From an uncultured Clostridia bacterium (GTDB lineage: Bacteria > Bacillota > Clostridia > TANB77 > CAG-508): a stretch of 64,000 bases of DNA. The stretch is taken from NCBI GenBank assembly GCA_934122155.1, contig CAKOVX010000005.1:1-64000 (forward strand), read 5' to 3'. The position numbers and the translations under genes are program-made. Positions 8,431-15,865 of the stretch are shown here, one piece after another. How positions within the stretch are numbered: the stretch's first letter is position 1; each line of letters begins with the position of its first letter. The notes below the pieces were generated by a model, which worked only from the letters and a program-made list of their open reading frames with translations, did not search any database and had not been told where the DNA came from.

Positions 8431-8842
8431 ATTTAATTCCATCTCTCAAATATACCTTTATTTGTTTTATGATATGAGGAATATTATAGTTACCTGCAAA
8501 TTTTTCATTATTTAATAATTCTTCATTTATAGTTACCCATTCAAGTTTATTTTTTTCTTCTACCAAAGTTACTTCATTTTTTAATATTCCATAGTATACT
8601 TGTAAATTGTTTTCATATTTAAAGTAATTTAAATCCATAAAATGATCTAACTCAATATCATGACTGCTTATTCCTGTTTCTTCAAATAACTCTCTATAAG
8701 CCGCTTCATCATTTGGCTCATTTTCTTCTACTTTGCCTCCAACAAAATTGTATAATCCTTTGTATGGCTCTTTTGCTCTAATACAAAATAGAACTTTTGT
8801 TAAATCTTTATTAAATACTACTATTAAATTAAGTCTTTTCAT
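8426..8842 (-). CDS. Nudix hydrolase
   Basis: A 138-residue Nudix protein. The Nudix box GGKVEENEPNDEAAYRELFE plus ETG near residues 35-57 matches Gx5Ex7REUxEExGU exactly, which supplies the Mg2+-binding glutamates. The N-terminus (NLIVVFNKDLTKVLFCIRAKEPYKGLYNFV) resembles MutT/8-oxo-dGTP or NTP pyrophosphatase relatives. It hydrolyses a nucleoside diphosphate linked to another moiety; the actual substrate is not predictable. An ATAGGAG site precedes the ATG. It appears inserted between two stubs of another gene or genes. Confidence 0.85.
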   Translation of the reverse strand: MKRLNLIVVFNKDLTKVLFCIRAKEPYKGLYNFVGGKVEENEPNDEAAYRELFEETGISSHDIELDHFMDLNYFKYENNLQVYYGILKNEVTLVEEKNKLEWVTINEELLNNEKFAGNYNIPHIIKQIKVYLRDGIKY

Positions 8843-8852
8843 AATCTCACTC

Positions 8853-8924
8853 CTATTTTATTTTGCAGTTCTGTTTCAACTCTTTCCCAATACCACTTGT
8901 AGTTCCGGTAATTAATGTATACAT
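8853..8924 (-). pseudogene. N-terminal stub of a short-chain dehydrogenase/reductase
   Basis: ATG at 8922-8924, with an intact AAGGAGAGG ribosome site, starts MYTLITGTTSGIGKEL and stops after 23 codons at 8853-8855. TGxxSGIG is the Rossmann NAD(P)-binding motif at the start of SDR enzymes. The rest of the enzyme (over 200 residues) is missing and the Nudix gene follows at once. The gene is broken, with expression signals still present. Confidence 0.6.
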
Positions 8925-8959
8925 ATTTATACCTCTCCTTCTCGTCTATTTTATATCAT

Positions 8960-8990
8960 AAAAGCAGATAATTTTCAATTACCTGCTTTT
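8960..8990 (-). terminator. Terminator after the 234-residue hypothetical gene
   Basis: 14-bp stem, 8960-8973 with 8977-8990, one mismatch, U-rich tail on the minus strand. Similar in sequence to the terminator at 6208-6238. Confidence 0.75.
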
Positions 8991-8993
8991 AGT

Positions 8994-9698
8994 TTACCTT
9001 TCTTCACTTTTATTATGCTCTATACCCGATGTTTTTTCTCTTAAATTTGCTACTATTTCATTTTTCTTTTCTTGCCATTGCTTTGAATTTATTTGTTCAA
9101 ATCTTATTAATGCGGTTCCAACGTTTTTATCATGTCCAAAAATGTGTGTAGCAAGCTGAGCTTCTGGAGTTTCTTGTACAAATTTTTCATCGCTAAGTTG
9201 TTTTTTACTATATGAATGGGTTGTAAAGTCCAATTCTTCCAAAAACTTCATTTCTCTTTTTATTACTGCTGGAGATATCATATATATACTATCTTTATCT
9301 TTGAATCTATAAAACCCTCCATCTCTCATTTCTTTTATTTTATCAATTGCATCTAATAACTGTAAGTTAACTAGAGCTATTGTTTTTGATATTCCATTTT
9401 TGGCCATTAGTTCATGTAAGTCTGTTGGTAAGTGTAAGTGAATACAATTCCCTGATATTCCATAAGTAAACATGTCATTGATAGGATATTTTTCATCATT
9501 TCTGCTTTGAGAGATTCCTTCTATTTTCTTTGACAAGGTTTCTCTTATATTTTGTTCACTATTTCCTAATCTTTCTGTAATTTGCTCAATTTCAGTATCA
9601 CTTTTCATATCTAATTGACCAAGCAAATGATTTACTGCTATTTCGTTTTCTGGTGTTCTCATTGATATTAAAATATTTTTTACTTCTTTTTTATTCAT
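8994..9698 (-). CDS. Conserved hypothetical protein
   Basis: A 234-residue soluble protein with an AAAGGGAAG ribosome site. The first 70 residues look helical (KKEVKNILISMR, EIEQITERLGNSEQN). A central segment, GNCIHLHLPTDLHELMAKNG, is followed by VNLQLLDAIDKIKEMRDGG and then FLEELDFTTHSYSKKQLSDE near residues 155-175. No signal peptide or membrane helix. I do not recognise the family. The sequence looks like a real conserved protein, with balanced composition and good signals. It is transcribed alone and ends at its own terminator. Confidence 0.6.
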   Translation of the reverse strand: MNKKEVKNILISMRTPENEIAVNHLLGQLDMKSDTEIEQITERLGNSEQNIRETLSKKIEGISQSRNDEKYPINDMFTYGISGNCIHLHLPTDLHELMAKNGISKTIALVNLQLLDAIDKIKEMRDGGFYRFKDKDSIYMISPAVIKREMKFLEELDFTTHSYSKKQLSDEKFVQETPEAQLATHIFGHDKNVGTALIRFEQINSKQWQEKKNEIVANLREKTSGIEHNKSEER

Positions 9699-9763
9699 TA
9701 TAATATCACTTCCCTTTTACTAATTATAACATAAATAGTAGAATTTAGTAAATAATTCATGTT

Positions 9764-10495
9764 CTATTTATTATCACTAACCATTTTTCTTTTAAATACT
9801 ATTATTGATATTACTAAAATCGCAATGGTGTATATTAAAAATACTATTATATTTCTTAGGCTTATTATTTGAATGTTATTGTTCATTATTCCTTTTATAA
9901 TTGTTACACAACTTTCAAATGGAAGTATGTTGCATATTTTTGCAAATACATCTCCTAACATTTCTTTTGGAAAATACATTTCTCCTGTAAAGCATACTAA
10001 TTGTACTACAATACTTGATATTCCCGATGATGCTTTTTCTGTAAATGTGCTTCCTATCAATATTCCTATTGCTATAAATAGTATTGCAACAATAATAGAT
10101 ACTAAAATTGCCAATATAATGTTTATATTAAAGCTTAATCCCAAGATTATGGCTAATATAAAGAATAATACATTTTGAATAATTATTATAGGAATTATTG
10201 AGATTATATAACCTAATATATATTCTACTGGTTTCATTGGGCTTGTTCCAAGTCTAATTAATAATGATGTACTTCTATCTTTTGCAACAAGCATAGCTGT
10301 AAAAAGCGTTAGAAAAGAAAATCCAAAAATAATTATTCCTGGTGTAAAATTTTCTAATTTATAGTTTTCACTTGGTATATTAAATTGTTGAAATATAAAA
10401 AGTAAAAATAATGGTAATAAAATTGCAAATATTATACTTAATGGATCTCTTATTATTTCTTTAAAATTTCTTTTAGCAAAGTTTATTATTCTCAT
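9764..10495 (-). CDS. ABC-2 type transporter permease
   Basis: A 243-residue membrane protein with six hydrophobic segments and the ABC-2 layout: NFAKRNFKEIIRDPLSIIFAILLPLFLLFI at the start and RSTSLLIRLGTSPMKP near residue 75. It is the membrane half of an exporter for a drug, lipid or peptide. It overlaps the ATPase gene upstream by 4 bases (ATGA), which indicates translational coupling. Confidence 0.9.
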   Translation of the reverse strand: MRIINFAKRNFKEIIRDPLSIIFAILLPLFLLFIFQQFNIPSENYKLENFTPGIIIFGFSFLTLFTAMLVAKDRSTSLLIRLGTSPMKPVEYILGYIISIIPIIIIQNVLFFILAIILGLSFNINIILAILVSIIVAILFIAIGILIGSTFTEKASSGISSIVVQLVCFTGEMYFPKEMLGDVFAKICNILPFESCVTIIKGIMNNNIQIISLRNIIVFLIYTIAILVISIIVFKRKMVSDNK

Positions 10496-11214
10496 AATTT
10501 TCCTCCTGTTGCTATTTTTACAAAAGCATCTTCAAAATCTTTTGCATTTGATTTTTCTATTAACTCTTCTGGAGTTCCTACATCTATTAAACTTCCTTTT
10601 GCCATTATTCCAACTCTATCAGATAAACTTTCTGCTTCTTCCATATAATGTGTAGTTAGTATAATTGTTATTTTTCCTTTTTGGCTTTCTATAATACTCC
10701 ATAGCTCTCTTCTTGCAATAACATCTAAACCTAGTGTAGGTTCGTCAAGAAATAGTATTTGTGGGTCATTTATTAAAGCCATTGCAATAGATACTTTTCT
10801 TTGCCATCCTCCAGATAAAGTTTTTGCCTTTTGATTTAGTACTTCTTCTAATTTGAATGTTTTTACCAATTCGTCAATTTTTTCTTTTGGATTTTTTATT
10901 TGATATACTCCTGCCATAAATTCTAAATTTTCTTTTACAGATAAGTTCATTGCAATTGCAGTTTCTTGTGGTGATACATTTAAGATTTCTTTTATTTTTT
11001 GTTTGTCTTTATTTATATCTAATCCATTTATTTCTATGTTTCCACTAGTAGGTAAAATCAAAGTAGATAACATTTTTATTGTAGTGGTCTTTCCTGCTCC
11101 ATTTGTACCTAACAAAGAAAAAAGCTCTCCTTGTTTTATTTTTAAATTAACATTATTAACTGCTGTTTTTTCTTTGAATTTTTTAGTTAGATTTTCAATT
11201 TCAATTGAGTACAT
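10492..11214 (-). CDS. ABC transporter ATP-binding protein
   Basis: A 240-residue ABC ATPase. Walker A is GTNGAGKTTT near residue 36. The Q-loop is SPQETAIAMNLSV, the signature is LSGGWQRKVSIAMALI near residue 135, and Walker B is QILFLDEPTLGLDV, with the switch His in TTHYMEEAE. The closest group is DrrA/NatA-type drug or lipid exporters. An AAGGAGATGAG site lies upstream and the permease follows directly. Two bases separate it from the AbrB-like gene, so the three form one operon. Confidence 0.93.
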   Translation of the reverse strand: MYSIEIENLTKKFKEKTAVNNVNLKIKQGELFSLLGTNGAGKTTTIKMLSTLILPTSGNIEINGLDINKDKQKIKEILNVSPQETAIAMNLSVKENLEFMAGVYQIKNPKEKIDELVKTFKLEEVLNQKAKTLSGGWQRKVSIAMALINDPQILFLDEPTLGLDVIARRELWSIIESQKGKITIILTTHYMEEAESLSDRVGIMAKGSLIDVGTPEELIEKSNAKDFEDAFVKIATGGKL

Positions 11215-11216
11215 TT

Positions 11217-11420
11217 TTACTCATCTCCTTTTTGAAATATTTTATTTGATAAATCTTCAATAATATCAGACTTTACTAAAGCTATTCCTTGTTTTTTATC
11301 ACACAAAACAACTATTGAATCTCCTGGATTTATATTAAACATTTCTCTTGCTTCCTTTGGTATTACAATTTGTCCTTTTTCACCAACTTTGCAAATACCA
11401 ACATATTTATCTTTATTCAT
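11217..11420 (-). CDS. AbrB/MazE/SpoVT-family DNA-binding protein
   Basis: A 67-residue swapped-hairpin AbrB-type protein: VGEKGQIVIPKEAREMFNIN followed by PGDSIVVLCD (residues 12-41), the standard domain. It is a dimeric DNA binder in the cytoplasm. It is the first gene of the operon with the ABC exporter, so it most likely autoregulates that operon. An AAAAGGAG ribosome site precedes the ATG. Confidence 0.88.
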   Translation of the reverse strand: MNKDKYVGICKVGEKGQIVIPKEAREMFNINPGDSIVVLCDKKQGIALVKSDIIEDLSNKIFQKGDE

Positions 11421-11460
11421 AATTTTCTCCTTTTGGTTTCAGTTATACTTTTCATACTTA

Positions 11461-11518
11461 TTATACTTTGCTAACATAAAAAAAGCAACATCTTTTTAAA
11501 ATGTTGCTTAAATATTTT
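11461..11518. repeat. 58-bp direct repeat, left copy (contains a terminator)
   Basis: Matches 13414-13471 over 58 bases with two differences, at the 10th and 12th bases. Both copies contain the same terminator hairpin. The two copies bracket the 1.9-kb prepilin/FGE cassette. Confidence 0.85.
11482..11510 (-). terminator. Terminator of the prepilin/FGE gene
   Basis: AAGCAACAT at 11483-11491 pairs with ATGTTGCTT at 11501-11509. On the minus strand the stem is followed by a run of eight U. It is part of the direct repeat. Confidence 0.85.
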
Positions 11519-11591
11519 TTTCTTAGCATTTGAGCTGCGCTAAAGTACGTATTAAGCACATTAGTGCTAACATCGTATTTATTCATTTTTT

Positions 11592-11608
11592 CTGGTTCAT
11601 TGAACCAG
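11592..11608 (-). promoter_or_regulatory. Hairpin after a DGR-like variable region
   Basis: On the coding (minus) strand CTGGTTCA-A-TGAACCAG is a perfect 8-bp stem with a 1-nt loop, 9 bases past the stop codon. It is followed by A-rich sequence, not T-rich, so it is not a terminator. The equivalent element at 28025-28041 is in the same position after the second gene, and all differences over the 40-nt post-stop segment are transitions. DGR variable repeats are followed by such an inverted repeat, which promotes mutagenic homing. Confidence 0.6.
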
Positions 11609-11617
11609 TGGTCAGTG

Positions 11618-12946
11618 CTACTTTACATAAAGTAGGGGACGCAGACCAAGATACCTGCTGCCACTGCCAGTCGCGTCATCGACGCCGCGGTAAGACGTGT
11701 AAGCGAGGGCTCCGGCTGGGCCATAAGACGAGGTGCTGAAATAGCCTCCACGATAAACACAAGGGCAGAAGTTGCTATCGCGAGAGTAAGTAGAGAATTC
11801 TGTGGTCCATTCAGATGCATTTCCTGACATATCCCATATATTACAATATTTGTCATTATTTTTTCCTGTTGCTGTAAATTTACCAGTTGTTTTACTTTCA
11901 TTATGACTTGCGTAGTCTGTTTTCACTGAGTATGTTTGTATAAATATTATTGCTGTATCCCATGCATAACTATTTACTAAATCACTTGCATATACCAATT
12001 TATTATTTTCTTTTATTTCTCCATACATCTCTCTTGCTGCCTTTGCTGCATTTGGTTGTGTTATATTACATAATACTGTTTGATTATATTTTGAAGCTAT
12101 TTTTGATGCTGTTCCACTTGCTTCAAATCGTGCTATGTAATATCCTCCATTTGCTAAGGTTGTTGATATAAATTCTGATAAGTTTCTTGCTGTTGTGTTT
12201 TCTGATGAACTGCTTGAAATTCTTGATGTACTTAATTCTTGAAGATTACCACCTATTGTAACTGTCTGTGTACAATTTTCTACTGACGCAACTTGTGCTG
12301 GTGTTGTTGATTTTAGTGCTCCTGTACTGCTGTCAAACTCGTATCTTCCAAGTGTTATTGTATTTGTTGTATTATCTTTGTTTTTTATTGTTCCTACTGG
12401 TACCCATACAAATTGATTTCCATCTGTTCCATTTTCTATTACTATTCCATCTTGTACTGCTGGTATATCATCTCCAGTATATGTATATGTTGCTGAACCT
12501 GCTACCGTTCCATGTGCTACTACTTTAAATCCTTTTGGTATTGTTATTTTATTTCCATATGCATCTTCTGCTTTTGTATTTTTATCTACTACTTTTCCTA
12601 CTAATGTTGATATTTTAGATGTTGTTGTTGGATTATCGTCTCCTCCCGTTGTGCCTCCACCTGTGGTTCCATTTACTTGGTTATTTATCCATTTGTCTAA
12701 GTCATTTAATGCATTTAAATCACTCTCTTGTGCGTTATTCATTTTGTTTTGGGCATCTTGCGCCCTTTTTATTATTCCATTTTCACTAAATAGTGCATTT
12801 ATACTTACTCCTGCAAGTATTAGTAAGACCACAATAGTTACTACTAACGCAATTAGAGTAATACCTGTTTGATTTGAGTAATTTCTTCTTGCTGATTTTT
12901 TATTTATTTTTATCTCTTTACTTATTTTATTCTCTTTTTTATTCAA
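11618..12946 (-). CDS. Prepilin-like protein with FGE/C-type-lectin-like variable domain (candidate DGR target)
   Basis: A 442-residue protein starting at TTG with GGAGGA eight bases upstream. Residues about 26-48 are a type IV prepilin-like leader and helix (TGITLIALVVTIVVLLILAG); position +5 is Ala instead of the usual Glu. Then come a helical stalk (to about 90), a Gly/Thr linker, a beta-rich region with QFVWVPVG, and a C-terminal FGE-sulfatase-type domain (AAREMYG, YAWDTAI, CNIWDMSGNASEWT, CVYRGG, LGLRPLLYVK). The last 50 residues are rich in Gly, Ser, Tyr, Ala and Asp, and their DNA is about 59% GC over 120 bases. That GC island in a variable-lectin position suggests DGR hypermutation. 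Predicted location is the cell surface, anchored by the prepilin helix. Confidence 0.8.
   Translation of the reverse strand: MNKKENKISKEIKINKKSARRNYSNQTGITLIALVVTIVVLLILAGVSINALFSENGIIKRAQDAQNKMNNAQESDLNALNDLDKWINNQVNGTTGGGTTGGDDNPTTTSKISTLVGKVVDKNTKAEDAYGNKITIPKGFKVVAHGTVAGSATYTYTGDDIPAVQDGIVIENGTDGNQFVWVPVGTIKNKDNTTNTITLGRYEFDSSTGALKSTTPAQVASVENCTQTVTIGGNLQELSTSRISSSSSENTTARNLSEFISTTLANGGYYIARFEASGTASKIASKYNQTVLCNITQPNAAKAAREMYGEIKENNKLVYASDLVNSYAWDTAIIFIQTYSVKTDYASHNESKTTGKFTATGKNNDKYCNIWDMSGNASEWTTEFSTYSRDSNFCPCVYRGGYFSTSSYGPAGALAYTSYRGVDDATGSGSRYLGLRPLLYVK
11629..11780 (-). other. Putative DGR variable repeat (VR1)
   Basis: 3' end of the prepilin/FGE gene, covering the codons from Cys-Pro-Cys to the final LLYVK. 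By hand count, 71 of 120 bases at 11641-11760 are G or C. Of the 41 codons after the Cys of CVYRGG up to the conserved LLYVK, 33 end in C or T and 18 end in C, against the A/T-ending codons used elsewhere. TR adenines in AAY codons replaced by any base give exactly this NNY pattern. The right-hand boundary (CTTTATGTAAR then TAG) is shared with the second gene and would correspond to the initiation-of-mutagenic-homing site. Confidence 0.55.
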
Positions 12947-12960
12947 GGTTATCTTCCTCC

Positions 12961-13413
12961 TCTTTCTTAAGTGTTTTTATTCTGCTTTTTTCTTCTTGTA
13001 TTTAGTATGTACAATTTTTTCCTTTTTATGCACATTTACTCATTTTTAACTGTATTTCGCAGGTTTACTCTATATTAAATTTTCAATGTGCAAATCTCAG
13101 ATTTTTATCTTACCAAAAAATAAAGTAAGATACTTGTACATATCTTAGTTAAGAATACCATAACATTTTTTTATTTTCAATACTTTTCTTTAATTCCTAT
13201 CTACTTTTTTCGACATTTATTTTTTTCTTGCATATTTTCACCAGTGCTTATATATATTTACTTTTATAATTTATTACAACTTACCAAGCTTAAAAATTCA
13301 GTTGTTTTTTTATGTTATATTAACATTACAGATTAGCAAATTTGAACGATTTTTCTATTAAAAGCCATTATCTAGTAACAATAAGTCTACTATCTTATTT
13401 GTCTTTGTTTCAT
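12961..13413. other. Gene-free AT-rich stretch upstream of the prepilin/FGE gene
   Basis: About 450 bases with no credible reading frame. It has several small inverted repeats around 13108-13155, for example ATCTTAC/GTAAGAT and AGATA/TATCT, which could form a structured leader for the minus-strand prepilin gene. I looked for c-di-GMP, T-box and SAM riboswitch consensus blocks and for a DGR template repeat and found none. A long untranslated leader or decayed sequence are both possible. Confidence 0.4.
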
Positions 13414-13471
13414 TTATACTTTACCAACATAAAAAAAGCAACATCTTTTTAAAATGTTGCTTAAATATTTT
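13414..13471. repeat. 58-bp direct repeat, right copy (contains a terminator)
   Basis: 56 of 58 bases match 11461-11518. It ends at the stop of the DUF898 gene and serves as its terminator. Confidence 0.85.
13436..13462 (-). terminator. Terminator of the DUF898 gene
   Basis: Same AAGCAACAT/ATGTTGCTT stem as at 11482-11510, followed by U-rich sequence on the minus strand. Confidence 0.8.
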
Positions 13472-14861
13472 AATATGAAATATTTTTGGTACTTTCATCT
13501 TTTAATAATACTTTTAAATATCTTTTTCCATTCTCTGTTCCTAAAAATTCTGCAACTGAACTTGCAACTTTAGTTTTAGTTTGATTCGGATTACCAGAAC
13601 TTGGATTATGTATTACATACAAGTCGTTATTTTTAGTTATATAATATAGGTCAATTTTACTACCACTAGAAACTTTGTATAAATACTTTGCATTAGTTCC
13701 TTCAATTAGTATTGCTCCTGTACTTTCGCTTATTGCAATTCCATTGCCTTCAATACTTGCTACTAAATCACTTGTATGGTCTGGTGCTCCTTCAGTTGCA
13801 ACATAATCAATTAATGTTACTGTTGTATATCTTTTAAAGTCTTTTGTGGTGTATGTTACTTTATTAGTATTTGAACTTGTATTACTGTTTCCACTTGAAC
13901 TTGTGTTATTTTTATTTGAGTTAGTACTATTGTTTTTGCTTGGTGTACTTATTGTTGCGACTTGACCATTTCCTTTTGATGGTGTTTTTTCATCCTTGTT
14001 AAATATTTCTTCAAAATCAATACCATCATCCATAATTTTATAAAAATCTACATTTTTGTATGTAAAAGATACCACTCCTACAATTAGCATAATCGCTAAT
14101 ATTATTCCTAATACAGCTGGAGCCATTGACGTTTTTGGTTCTTCTTCATCTTTTAGTTTTATGTGTGTATTTTTAGCTTTCCAGTTTTCGATTTTTATTG
14201 GTAACCATAGTCCAAAAATTCCAAATGTAATAATACATAAAAACCACCATAAAAGATAATTTCCTATTAAGCTTAATGATTTTCCTGTGAATATTATTTT
14301 TTTGCGGTTTATAATAGTATGTTTTGCAAACCATCTTTGTCTATAGCAAACTACAAATGGATATAATAAACCAAATGAAATAAATGTTAATATTTTGCTA
14401 AATAAGTTTACTCCAATTATTCCTAGTACTCCACCATCAAAGTAACTGTCTCCTTTGACAAATTCTTCTTTTTCAAAATGAATATTTGAAACTATCCATT
14501 GTTCTTTTTTAATTGGAACCCAAAATCCATAAATTCCTAGGGTTATGATTGTAAGGAAAATCCATTTGAATTTTTGTACAAATAAAGATGCTCCCGTACC
14601 TTCAAATTTAAGTCTTTTTCCATTGTATACTGTATGATCTATAGTATACGCAATAAGTAATTTTTCTGCCCAAGCATGAGCAATTCCAAATGTTACAGCA
14701 GTTATTATAAAAGCTAAAATTCTATAGCCTAGCCATTCTAACACTTTTCCATCAAAATATGAATCTGTTCTTTCTACCTGTTCTACTTTTTGAATTTCGT
14801 CATATTGTGTTTCTTCTGTTTTTACTTCCACTGCTGTTTGGTTGTTCTTTTGTTCCTCCAT
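13470..14861 (-). CDS. DUF898 family multi-pass membrane protein with extracytoplasmic C-terminal domain
   Basis: About 463 residues from the ATG at 14861, chosen because AAAGGGGG lies 8 bases upstream; an in-frame ATG at 14900 lacks a ribosome site. Two DUF898-type units are visible, each starting SYFDGxxL (near residues 34 and 140), plus further aromatic-rich helices (TIITLGIYGFWVPIKKEQW, IITFGIFGLWLPIKIENW) of the same kind. A single helix near 255-275 leads to an Asn/Ser-rich linker and a C-terminal beta-rich domain of about 120 residues. Function of DUF898 is unknown. Fusing it to a Ser/Asn linker and an outside domain suggests a surface or envelope role. Confidence 0.8.
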   Translation of the reverse strand: MEEQKNNQTAVEVKTEETQYDEIQKVEQVERTDSYFDGKVLEWLGYRILAFIITAVTFGIAHAWAEKLLIAYTIDHTVYNGKRLKFEGTGASLFVQKFKWIFLTIITLGIYGFWVPIKKEQWIVSNIHFEKEEFVKGDSYFDGGVLGIIGVNLFSKILTFISFGLLYPFVVCYRQRWFAKHTIINRKKIIFTGKSLSLIGNYLLWWFLCIITFGIFGLWLPIKIENWKAKNTHIKLKDEEEPKTSMAPAVLGIILAIMLIVGVVSFTYKNVDFYKIMDDGIDFEEIFNKDEKTPSKGNGQVATISTPSKNNSTNSNKNNTSSSGNSNTSSNTNKVTYTTKDFKRYTTVTLIDYVATEGAPDHTSDLVASIEGNGIAISESTGAILIEGTNAKYLYKVSSGSKIDLYYITKNNDLYVIHNPSSGNPNQTKTKVASSVAEFLGTENGKRYLKVLLKDESTKNISY

Positions 14862-14934
14862 TACAATTTCCCCCTTTTTTATATACCATATATATATCAT
14901 AAGTATTTTTGTTTTACAAGTAAATTACAAAAAT

Positions 14935-14959
14935 AAGGTCGAATTTTAAATTCAACCTT
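14935..14959 (-). terminator. Terminator of the second ZIP gene
   Basis: AAGGTCGAATTT pairs with AAATTCAACCTT around a single base with one mismatch. A U-run follows on the minus strand, 18 bases past the stop at 14977. Confidence 0.75.
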
Positions 14960-14976
14960 ACCTTAATTTTTAAGTT

Positions 14977-15783
14977 TTATCCTAATGCAACATCTAATAC
15001 CATCATTAAAACGAAACCAAAAATCAATCCAAAAGTAGATAAGTTTTTGTTACCAATTATTGATTCTGGTAAAAGCTCTCTTGCAACTACTATTATCATT
15101 GCTCCTGCTGCAAATGATAATAAAAATGGTAACATACTTCTTATATACATTACAAGTATTGCCCCTATCACAGCTGATACAGGTTCAACTAAAGCTGATG
15201 CCTGCCCAATCATAAAGCTTTTAAATCTCGAATATCCTTCTGTACGAAGTGGTAATGATACAGCCGCACCTTCTGGAAAGTTTTGTATTCCTATACCAAG
15301 TGCTAACATAACTGCACCAATTAGTGTCATTCCTGGCACTCCACTTGCTATTCCTCCAAAAGCTACACCAACTGCCATCCCTTCTGGTATATTGTGAATG
15401 GTAATTGCTGCTATTAAAAGTATGCTTCTCTTTAATGATCCTTTACCATCTATGCTTTTTCTATTTTTTAGCATTTTATCCAAGAACTTATCTGATATCA
15501 GCACAAACAATCCACCTGTAATAAAACCAATAGCTGGTAATGCCCATGCTATGTATCCAAGTTCTTGTGATAAATCAATTGATGGTTCTAATAAAGACCA
15601 AAATGCTGCTGCAATCATTACTCCTGCACTAAAGCCTAATATTGTATTTAGTATTTTGCTGTTTACTTCTTTAAAAAAGCAAACTACAAGAGCTCCTAAT
15701 GCTGTTACTCCCCAGGTAAACGTTGTTGCTAATAATGCTTGAATTACTGGGTTTAATGTTTCAAACCAATCCAATTTATTCAC
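14977..15783 (-). CDS. ZIP family metal transporter (second copy)
   Basis: About 265-268 residues, with the same architecture as the ZIP protein at 4728-5504. HNIPEGMAVGVAFG in TM4 and NFPEGAAVSLPL in TM5 carry the metal-binding His and Glu residues. The N-terminus is longer. The furthest start is GTG at 15783, directly abutting GAGG; a TTG at 15774 has GAGGTG at better spacing and may be the real start. It imports a divalent metal, probably zinc. Transcribed alone and closed by the terminator at 14935-14959. Confidence 0.9.
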   Translation of the reverse strand: MNKLDWFETLNPVIQALLATTFTWGVTALGALVVCFFKEVNSKILNTILGFSAGVMIAAAFWSLLEPSIDLSQELGYIAWALPAIGFITGGLFVLISDKFLDKMLKNRKSIDGKGSLKRSILLIAAITIHNIPEGMAVGVAFGGIASGVPGMTLIGAVMLALGIGIQNFPEGAAVSLPLRTEGYSRFKSFMIGQASALVEPVSAVIGAILVMYIRSMLPFLLSFAAGAMIIVVARELLPESIIGNKNLSTFGLIFGFVLMMVLDVALG

Positions 15784-15823
15784 CTCACATTACATAATAT
15801 GTCTTTTTGATATGTAATGTGAT

Positions 15824-15859
15824 AAAAGCAAACAACTAGTTTTCTAGTTATTTGCTTTT
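15824..15859 (-). terminator. Terminator of the LolA-like gene
   Basis: 16-bp stem, 15824-15839 with 15844-15859, one mismatch, TTTT loop, U-run after it on the minus strand. Confidence 0.85.
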
Positions 15860-15865
15860 AATTGA

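Noticed and set aside
11592..11608. Hairpin after the prepilin/FGE stop as a transcription terminator
   Set aside because: It is followed by an A-run on the transcribed strand, not U, and a proper terminator with eight U lies at 11482-11510.
4728..15783. Two ZIP genes as a recent tandem duplication
   Set aside because: They share motifs but differ in length, start region and neighbours, and lie 10 kb apart; they look like old paralogues.
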